Positions 57,464 through 64,000 of a DNA stretch of 64,000 bases are shown here, piece after piece. The notes beneath the pieces were generated by a model. The model worked only from the letters and a program-made list of their open reading frames with translations, did not search any database and was not told where the DNA came from. Position 1 is the stretch's first letter, and the number at the start of each line of letters is the position of its first letter. Where the stretch lies: NCBI GenBank assembly GCA_025924715.1, contig JAICHV010000002.1, positions 1-64,000 on the forward strand, given 5' to 3'. A program made the position numbers and the translations under genes. Origin of the DNA: Alphaproteobacteria bacterium. GTDB lineage: Bacteria > Pseudomonadota > Alphaproteobacteria > Micropepsales > Micropepsaceae.

Positions 57464-58825
57464 TTATGGGAACTTCAGTTCAACTCGAAGTCCAGGAGTG
57501 TTGTTTTCCAAGCTTAAACGAATTTCGTGTAGCGCTGCGATCGCCGCGACGAGAGCCAGCCCCAAACCCGAACCCGGCATGTTGCGGCTCCGGTCAAGAC
57601 GATAAAAGCGCGCCAATACCTTCGATCGCTCACTGTCCGGAATACCCGGGCCGTTATCGGAGATACTGGCTATCACCTGACCATTCACCGAAGATAGGGT
57701 GCTATTAATTTGAGTACCTGGCGGCGTATGGCCGAGCGCATTATCGATCAGGTTGGTGAACATCTGTGCCAGTAATTCGCCGTCTCCTTGAACGGAAATA
57801 TCTGCCATGTGATCGGCTACCAACACTTTCTGCAGATCTTCCGCAACCGGCTGGTAGGCCAAATAGACCCTGTTCATAATCTCGCTCAAATCGACCACGC
57901 CGAAGCGCTGGCGCCCGATCCCCCCCTCCAACGAACCGATGCGCAGCAGCGCTCTAAATATCGTAAGGATATTGTCTGTCTGGGCGATTGCCAGCTCCAC
58001 TCCGGCATCGTAGTTCTCGATCGAGCTGGACTCGCGCGTGGCCTCAAGGTGTTGCCGAAGGCGACTCAAAGGTGTACGGAGATCGTGCGCTATATCCGTC
58101 GAGACTTGCCGCATTCCTTCCATGAGCGCTCCAATTCTATCCAACATTCGGTTTAGATTGGCCGACAGGGCGTCGAATTCAGGACTCATTCCGATTGTGG
58201 GTAAGCGCTCAGCTAGATTGCCCTCCATAATGCGCGAAACTGATTCATTGACGCGGTCCAATCGCCGCATAAAAAGGCCACCGATTACAAAACCTCCTAC
58301 CAGCGCGAAAAGCGAAATTCCGGCCCCACTCCAGATAGTGAACAGGTTTAGTCTGTGCCGAAGCTCCTGCACATCGTAGGCGTCGGTAGCGATGACAAGC
58401 AAACTCCCGTCGCTCAAGCGCGTCCCGAAACTTTTCAGTTGTTCAATGCCGCCCTCCCGATCGGTACCGACATCATCGTCAGCGATCAAAACGGTACCCC
58501 AGCCTAGCCCCGCCCTACCGCCGCCAAGATCGTTGACCAATATCTTGCCGTCTGCGTCTTCGAACAGGTAACGGAACTGCTGCTCCCGAGCCGAATGGCG
58601 GTGCCGTTGAATCGCCGTGAGCAAGGCCTTACGGCCACCTTCACGATCTTCGGTGGAAAGTACCGCTGCTTCACTTTGCAGGCTGCCTGCAATTGCTTCC
58701 TGCGCATAGCGGGAGATAGAGCTCTCGACCGTCCATAACAATATCAGCGAACCCGCCGCAAAAAGGAGAGCGAGCAACGAAGCAAAGCGAAACGCTCCGC
58801 TGCGAAATATTTCAGCCCGCCGCAT
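57464..58825 (-). CDS. HAMP-containing sensor histidine kinase
   Basis: Two TMs; VSTDIAHDLRTPLSRLRQHLEATRE H-box; NLIDNALGHTPPGT; SGLGLALVAAIAALHE. Confidence 0.94.
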   Translation of the reverse strand: MRRAEIFRSGAFRFASLLALLFAAGSLILLWTVESSISRYAQEAIAGSLQSEAAVLSTEDREGGRKALLTAIQRHRHSAREQQFRYLFEDADGKILVNDLGGGRAGLGWGTVLIADDDVGTDREGGIEQLKSFGTRLSDGSLLVIATDAYDVQELRHRLNLFTIWSGAGISLFALVGGFVIGGLFMRRLDRVNESVSRIMEGNLAERLPTIGMSPEFDALSANLNRMLDRIGALMEGMRQVSTDIAHDLRTPLSRLRQHLEATRESSSIENYDAGVELAIAQTDNILTIFRALLRIGSLEGGIGRQRFGVVDLSEIMNRVYLAYQPVAEDLQKVLVADHMADISVQGDGELLAQMFTNLIDNALGHTPPGTQINSTLSSVNGQVIASISDNGPGIPDSERSKVLARFYRLDRSRNMPGSGLGLALVAAIAALHEIRLSLENNTPGLRVELKFP

Positions 58826-59489
58826 TGATCCGGTATCCCGCCCCCCGAATAGTATGAATCAACTCCTGGCCGAAGCCACGGTCCACTTTGGAGCGCAAAC
58901 GGCTCATGTGGCTTTCTATGACGTTGGTGTTGGGATCAAAATGAAACGACCACACATTCTCCAACAGCATCGTGCGCGTTACGACTTCGCCGGCGTGTCG
59001 CATGAGGTACTCCAGGAGTTTGAATTCCTGCGCCTGAAGATCAATTAATCGATTTCCGCGCCGCACTGTTCGTTTGACCAGATCAACCTCCAAGTCGGCG
59101 ATGCGCAAAACTGTCACTACATCGGAGACCGGCTGGCGCCTGCCAAGGGCATTAACACGTGCCAAGAACTCAATCGCGGCGAACGGCTTCACAAGATAGT
59201 CGTCTGCGCCCGCATCCAGCCCCTCCACCCGGTCATTCACCCCGTCCATTGCAGTCAGAAATAGTGCCGGCGTCCGAATCCCCGCCGCGCGCAACGCTTT
59301 CAACACACCGAGTCCCTCAATGCCGGAAACCATCCGATCGAGGATCAGAACGGAATATGCATTGCTTGATCCAAGAAAAATCGCGTCTTGACCGGTTGCG
59401 CAGGTGTCCACGACATGGCCAGCGGCGGTGAGAGCGCGCTCAAGATGGGTCCGTGTTGTCTCATCGTCTTCCAGCAACAGGAGCTTCAC
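58812..59489 (-). CDS. OmpR-family response regulator
   Basis: MKLLLLEDDETTRTHLERALTAAGHVVDTCATG...LILDRMVSGIEGLGVL..PALFLTA..DDYLVKPFAAIE; winged-helix C-terminus; overlaps kinase by 14 nt. Confidence 0.95.
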   Translation of the reverse strand: MKLLLLEDDETTRTHLERALTAAGHVVDTCATGQDAIFLGSSNAYSVLILDRMVSGIEGLGVLKALRAAGIRTPALFLTAMDGVNDRVEGLDAGADDYLVKPFAAIEFLARVNALGRRQPVSDVVTVLRIADLEVDLVKRTVRRGNRLIDLQAQEFKLLEYLMRHAGEVVTRTMLLENVWSFHFDPNTNVIESHMSRLRSKVDRGFGQELIHTIRGAGYRINAAG

Positions 59490-59624
59490 ATCGTTACCTA
59501 GCGATCTGAGAAACAGGACGAAGGAACTCTAATCTAAACCGCGCGTTCGCGCGGTAGGGCAAGTTGGGAATAGCTAATGTTCGGGTCATCTCCGCTCCAA
59601 TCGGCAGGGCCTATATGCCTATAG

Positions 59625-59639
59625 GAGCATTCTGCTCCT
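59625..59639. promoter_or_regulatory. Inverted repeat upstream of PepSY gene
   Basis: GGAGCA-TTC-TGCTCC directly upstream of ATG 59654; opposite the divergent two-component operon. Confidence 0.45.
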
Positions 59640-59653
59640 TGGAGTGTAATATC

Positions 59654-59968
59654 ATGAAAATCACCACCACTGTCATTGCGTTGGCGGCGATTGCCGCTGG
59701 TACTTCCGCCTACGCGCAGGCCGCGCATCCCCTGAAAGGCGCAGAACTCGCGCCGATGGCCCATGTGACTCTGGCAGACGCCCGGGCCGTCGGCCTGAAA
59801 GCGCGGCCGGGTACCATTGTTGACCAGGAATTGGAAAAGGAATCCGGCGGCAGTGGCCTCCGCTATTCCTTCGACATCAAGAGCGCCGGAAAAGTTTATG
59901 AGGTAGGTGTCGACGCCAAGACCGGACGTGTGCTGGAAAACGGCGCGGAAGGAAAGAATCCCGACTGA
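59654..59968 (+). CDS. PepSY-domain periplasmic protein
   Basis: Signal peptide; VTLADARAVGLKARPGTIVDQELEKESGGSGLRYSFDIKSAGKVYEVGVDAKTGRVLENG. Confidence 0.88.
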   Translation: MKITTTVIALAAIAAGTSAYAQAAHPLKGAELAPMAHVTLADARAVGLKARPGTIVDQELEKESGGSGLRYSFDIKSAGKVYEVGVDAKTGRVLENGAEGKNPD

Positions 59969-59975
59969 TCATACG

Positions 59976-61415
59976 ATGTTCAACCCCCGGCTGCCGAAGA
60001 TAAGTCCGCGCCTCCAAAACCACGGACCTTCTGCGGCTGGGGGCACACGCATCAAGACCTGTATGATGGCAGGCCGCCGCGTCTTCTTCAGTGCGACGGC
60101 CTGTTCATTCTTACTGGCAGCCTGTGCGCAATATACGCCTCTTCCCCTCGCGACCAGCGCGCCTCTTGCCAGTTCCCTAACGGAACAAAATACGAAGTCC
60201 GGCGTGCTCGCGCCACTGACCGTGCCCCAGGTGGTCGCCCTGGCCCTTGAGCGCAATCCAGATTTGCGGGCTCTTCGAGCGCGGCACGGTATCGCCCAAT
60301 CCCAATTGCTTCAGGCAGGCGTCCTGCCCAATCCCTCCTTGTCGGGATCTTTTTTACCATTGTTGTCAGGGATCGGGAGCGTACCCGCTTGGACAATCAG
60401 CTTAACTCAAGATATCAAGCCGCTGATAACCTATCGTTCGAAGGTGCGCGGCGCCGAATATTCTGCCCAGCAGGTGGACGCGGAAATCCTGTGGCAGGAG
60501 TGGCTAATAGCGGGACAGGCGCGGCAATTGGCAGTCGACCTGATTGAAGGCGCGAGAACCCGCCCGTTACTTGAACAAGAATACGAATTGTTATCCCGAC
60601 GTAACGCTATATTGCAAAATGCTCTCGTGGCGGGCAACGTCACGTTAGTCACGGCTGCACCGACATTGGTGGCACTGCAAGCGGCCCGCACCAGTCTGGA
60701 TGCGCTCGACCAGCGCCAACTTCATTCACAGCACCAATTGAACGCTTTGCTCGGACTGGCGCCAAGTGCCATGCTGCCCCTGGCCAGCAGTGTCGATCTG
60801 CCGCCCTTTGATCCGGACGCTATCAGGGCACAACTCGCCAGCCTTCCAGACCGTCGTCCGGATATGTTGGCACTTCGACTCGGCTATGCCGCTCAGGATG
60901 AAGCGGTACATGAGCAGATTCTCGCACAGTTCCCCGACCTGGTGCTCGGCGCCAATGCCAATAGCGATAACGCTCGGGTAATCAATGGCGGACCACAAGC
61001 CACAATCGGATTGCCCATATTCGATCGCAATCAGGGCAATGTCGCGATTGCACGTGCGACGCGCGCGCAGCTAAACGCCGCCTATTCAGCCCGGTTGGCG
61101 GCAGTGACAGGCGAGGTAGGCGGATTGCTTCGGGAGATGGAGCAACTATCAGCTCAGCTGGCCGTGGTACGCACCGACCTCCCCGCGGCCCGATTGGCCG
61201 CGACAAGAGCTGCAGCCGCGTTTGGCGCTTCGAACCTCGACGAACGGAGCTATGTCGATCTTCTCACCAACAGCTTCACTAAGGAGCAAGAAGTGATGAG
61301 CCTTGAACTAGCGCTGCTCGATCGGCAAGTCGCTCTGCAGACATTGGTTGGGGCCGACCTGCCGAGCGTTGACACATTGTCCCCTATGGCCAGCGATAGG
61401 ACAGCCCAGCAATGA
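59976..61415 (+). CDS. TolC/OprM-family outer-membrane efflux protein
   Basis: LLAACAQYTPLPL lipobox-like; VPQVVALALERNPDLRALRARHGIAQSQLLQAGVLPNPSLSGS; ATRAQLNAAYSARLAAVTGEVGGLLREM. Alternative start near 60063. Confidence 0.9.
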   Translation: MFNPRLPKISPRLQNHGPSAAGGTRIKTCMMAGRRVFFSATACSFLLAACAQYTPLPLATSAPLASSLTEQNTKSGVLAPLTVPQVVALALERNPDLRALRARHGIAQSQLLQAGVLPNPSLSGSFLPLLSGIGSVPAWTISLTQDIKPLITYRSKVRGAEYSAQQVDAEILWQEWLIAGQARQLAVDLIEGARTRPLLEQEYELLSRRNAILQNALVAGNVTLVTAAPTLVALQAARTSLDALDQRQLHSQHQLNALLGLAPSAMLPLASSVDLPPFDPDAIRAQLASLPDRRPDMLALRLGYAAQDEAVHEQILAQFPDLVLGANANSDNARVINGGPQATIGLPIFDRNQGNVAIARATRAQLNAAYSARLAAVTGEVGGLLREMEQLSAQLAVVRTDLPAARLAATRAAAAFGASNLDERSYVDLLTNSFTKEQEVMSLELALLDRQVALQTLVGADLPSVDTLSPMASDRTAQQ

Positions 61416-62440
61416 GATCGGCGTGCACAATCCTAGTGACGCTCATGCTGTTGACCGGCTGCGGCCCATCCTCTGACCCTGCGCCCAGTCCCCCCAGTGT
61501 GCTCGTAACCACCGCAGCGGCCGTGCGGGGGAGTTTGCCGGATATTCTCACCGCTTATGGCAGTGCGGCGCCCTCGCTCAGTGGTTCCCAAACGCTCAGC
61601 GTACAGCAAGCCGGCCAAGTTACGCGCCTCAATGCAACCCCCAACGCGACGGTACACAGGGGCCAGACCTTAGTCGTATTCACCGTTGATCCGGCGTCTC
61701 TCAGCGCATATCGCCAAGCCGTAAGCGCCCTGGCGGCGGCGCAGAAGCAGCGCGACACAACCGCCCAATTGCTCGCGCAGCAGTTGGCGACGCGGGATCA
61801 ACTTACGCAAGCCGATAAGGCTGTCTCGGACGCAGCGGCAGCACTTGATGCATTGCGGCAGATCGGCGGTGGCGAGGCTGTGCGTTTTTTAAAGGCGCCA
61901 TTCGATGGAATTGTCTCGGCGATCTCCGTCGCCCAAGGCGATAGAACGCAACCTGGCGCAGCGCTGGTTACTGTGGCCAATGGCAGTGAAATCGTCGCCA
62001 CCGTGGGTGTCGATCCCTCCGTCCGCGCTAGTGTGCGTGCGGGCCAATCCGCAGAACTGAATCGATTGAGCGGCGGCCCACCGGTCGCGGGGCATGTAAT
62101 TCGCGTCGATAGCGCCCTCAATCCCAAAACACGGCAGATCAATGTTGATATCGCGATTGCGGAAGGCGGATTGTTGCCTGGCGAAGCGTTGCGCGCCGGC
62201 ATACGGATCGGCAACGTGCCGGGCTGGATGGTCCCCCATCGTGCTGTGGTGACCTCTGACAACGGCGCTCACCTATATCAGATATCGGCCGGAAAGGCCG
62301 TTGCGGTTCCAGTGACGGTCAGTCTGACTGGCTTGCAAATGGATGTCGTCCAGGGTTCGCTCAACCAGAGCCGCCGGCTGATCGTTGACGGCGCCTACCA
62401 AGTCCAGGATGGCGACGCGGTCCGCGTGGCGGGTCGCTAA
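61412..62440 (+). CDS. RND periplasmic adaptor (MFP), lipoprotein type
   Basis: MLLTGC lipobox; VQQAGQVTRLNATPNATVHRGQTLVVFTVDPASLSAYRQAVSAL; FLKAPFDGIVSAISVAQGDRTQPGAALVTVANGSEIVATVGV. Confidence 0.9.
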   Translation: MRSACTILVTLMLLTGCGPSSDPAPSPPSVLVTTAAAVRGSLPDILTAYGSAAPSLSGSQTLSVQQAGQVTRLNATPNATVHRGQTLVVFTVDPASLSAYRQAVSALAAAQKQRDTTAQLLAQQLATRDQLTQADKAVSDAAAALDALRQIGGGEAVRFLKAPFDGIVSAISVAQGDRTQPGAALVTVANGSEIVATVGVDPSVRASVRAGQSAELNRLSGGPPVAGHVIRVDSALNPKTRQINVDIAIAEGGLLPGEALRAGIRIGNVPGWMVPHRAVVTSDNGAHLYQISAGKAVAVPVTVSLTGLQMDVVQGSLNQSRRLIVDGAYQVQDGDAVRVAGR

Positions 62441-64000
62441 TGTCTTTCACCACGCTATTGGGCTCGCAGTCTCGCGCATTTGTCACAATCGCCCTCGCCG
62501 CAACGTTGGCAGGCCTTGTCGCAGCAATCTCACTTCCCATTGGATTATTTCCGCAGGTGGCGTTTCCTCGCGTGGTGGTCGATCTGGATGCTGGGAGCCG
62601 GCCGGCCGATCAGACCGCTCTGCTCATAACCCGTCCCGTGGAAGAGGCGATCCGGGCTGTCCCAGGCGTGCAAGACGTGCGTTCGGAAACCACCCGCGGC
62701 TCGGCTCAGATATCGATTGATTTCGGTTGGGGTCGCGACATGGTCGCGAGCACCCTCCTCGTCGATAGTGCCGTAGCCCGGGCAGTCGGAGGGCTGCCAG
62801 CTGGCACTTCCTACAATGTACGACGAATGGATCCGACGGTCTTTCCGATCATTTCATACGCGCTGCTTTCTGACACGACCTCGCCGGTCGCTCTGCAGGA
62901 CCTTGCACGCTACCAGATCACGCCATTGCTGTCGGCAATCCCCGGTCTCGCGCGTGTCAGCGTCCAGGGTGGCGATACCGCCGAGGTTGAAGTACTCGCC
63001 GATCCCCACCGGTTGAGCGCCTATGGCCTGGCGCTCAGCGATGTCGCAACAGCCATTCGTAACGCCAATGTACTCAGCGCAGTGGGACAAGTGCAGGATC
63101 GTGGCCGTTTGTCGCTCGTCTTAGCCGACCGCACTGTAACCAATGCAGCGAACGTTGGTGCCATTGTGGTACGCGCCGACCCAGCAGGCGTGGTGCGCGT
63201 TAGCGATTTGGCCACAGTGCAGCTCGGCGTTGTTCCGAAGTGGCAACGCATCGTTGAGGACGGCAAGCCAGCTGTCCTGTTCAATATCTATGAGCAACCA
63301 GATGGCAATGCCGTTCAAGTTGCTCACACCGTTGCGCAGAAGTTGCTGGCCTTCAAGTTGCCACCGGGTGTGCGTCTGGTGAATTGGTACGACCAAAGCG
63401 AACTCGTCACCCAATCAGTAGCCAGCGTCCGCGATGCGGTGGTGATGGGATTGCTACTGGCAGCGGCGGTTCTGTTCGTCTTTCTTCGCAACTGGCGGGT
63501 CACGCTCGTTGCGATAATTGTGGTTCCAGCAACCCTGGCCACCACCGTACTGGTGCTGAGCATGCTGGGCATGAGCTTTAACATTATGACGCTAGGAGGC
63601 ATTGCGGCGGCCGTAGGATTGCTGATCGACGATGTGATCGTTATGATTGAGCACATCGCTCGGCGCGCCGGCGTTCTCGGATCGGATGGCCGGCCAGCGG
63701 GAGAAGCCAGCGTGCTTCCGGCAGCTCGCGAATTCATGGCGCCTTTGACCGGTTCAAGTCTGGCAACCTTGATTGTATTCCTCCCGCTCAGCTTCCTGAC
63801 GGGCGTTACCGGAGCCTTTTCCAAGGCGCTGTCGGTCACAATGGCGGCGGCCCTAGCCATATCTTGGGCGATGGCTGCGTTCGTGGTGCCGCTTCTGGCC
63901 TCTGGCCTCGTGGATTTCAAGAAGTGGCATGACCCGGGGGCTGCGGGAAAGGGCTGGCTCGCTCGGCACCATGACGATGCACTCGACTCGCTGACAGAGC
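62440..64000 (+). CDS. RND efflux permease, N-terminal part (runs off right edge; not in ORF track)
   Basis: TAATG overlap with adaptor; MSFTTLLGSQSRAFVTIALAATLAGLVAAISLPIGLFPQVAFPRVVVDLDAGSRPADQTALLITRPVEEAIRAVPGVQDVRSETTRGSAQISIDF...GLLIDDVIVMIEHIARR. Confidence 0.92.
   Translation, partial: MSFTTLLGSQSRAFVTIALAATLAGLVAAISLPIGLFPQVAFPRVVVDLDAGSRPADQTALLITRPVEEAIRAVPGVQDVRSETTRGSAQISIDFGWGRDMVASTLLVDSAVARAVGGLPAGTSYNVRRMDPTVFPIISYALLSDTTSPVALQDLARYQITPLLSAIPGLARVSVQGGDTAEVEVLADPHRLSAYGLALSDVATAIRNANVLSAVGQVQDRGRLSLVLADRTVTNAANVGAIVVRADPAGVVRVSDLATVQLGVVPKWQRIVEDGKPAVLFNIYEQPDGNAVQVAHTVAQKLLAFKLPPGVRLVNWYDQSELVTQSVASVRDAVVMGLLLAAAVLFVFLRNWRVTLVAIIVVPATLATTVLVLSMLGMSFNIMTLGGIAAAVGLLIDDVIVMIEHIARRAGVLGSDGRPAGEASVLPAAREFMAPLTGSSLATLIVFLPLSFLTGVTGAFSKALSVTMAAALAISWAMAAFVVPLLASGLVDFKKWHDPGAAGKGWLARHHDDALDSLTE

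Larger units (their letters stand above)
33400..64000. mobile_element. Integrase-associated metal-resistance island (right end beyond window)
   Basis: Integrase at left end, change from compact housekeeping genes to copper/heavy-metal resistance clusters continuing to the window end; boundaries approximate. Confidence 0.7.

Overview
This looks like an alphaproteobacterial chromosome segment, high GC, with two parts. About 1-33 kb is a housekeeping backbone: rpsA(partial)-cmk-aroA; a FYDLN-type acidic protein; tRNA-Ala(GGC); a FadL-like porin; NHL and GMC oxidoreductase genes; a ~1.47-kaa octapeptide-repeat protein; a TonB-like protein; pabBC; hsp20-DUF1150; a cyclophilin; ptsN-rpoN-lptB-lptA-lptC-kdsD; rnd; a HWE kinase with a response regulator; and a PQQ dehydrogenase. 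About 33.4-64 kb is an accessory metal-resistance island that starts next to a P4-type tyrosine integrase. It carries a CnrYXH-like ECF cassette upstream of copAB, then copCD, csoR with a clear operator, a Cys-rich miniprotein coupled to a copper P-type ATPase, cusBA, a His-tailed XRE regulator with paired palindromes, a His-rich HX4DH permease, a czcBA-like pump, a two-component system, PepSY, and a third RND system truncated by the window end. The most interesting loci are the nested 8-aa/~192-aa repeat protein with its convergent TonB-like neighbour (apparent insertion in the TonB C-terminal domain), the XRE-His-tail/permease/RND module, the CnrYXH-to-copAB rewiring, and a degenerate GGDEF/EAL-like protein. 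All calls are from reading the sequence and ORF translations; no database search was run.
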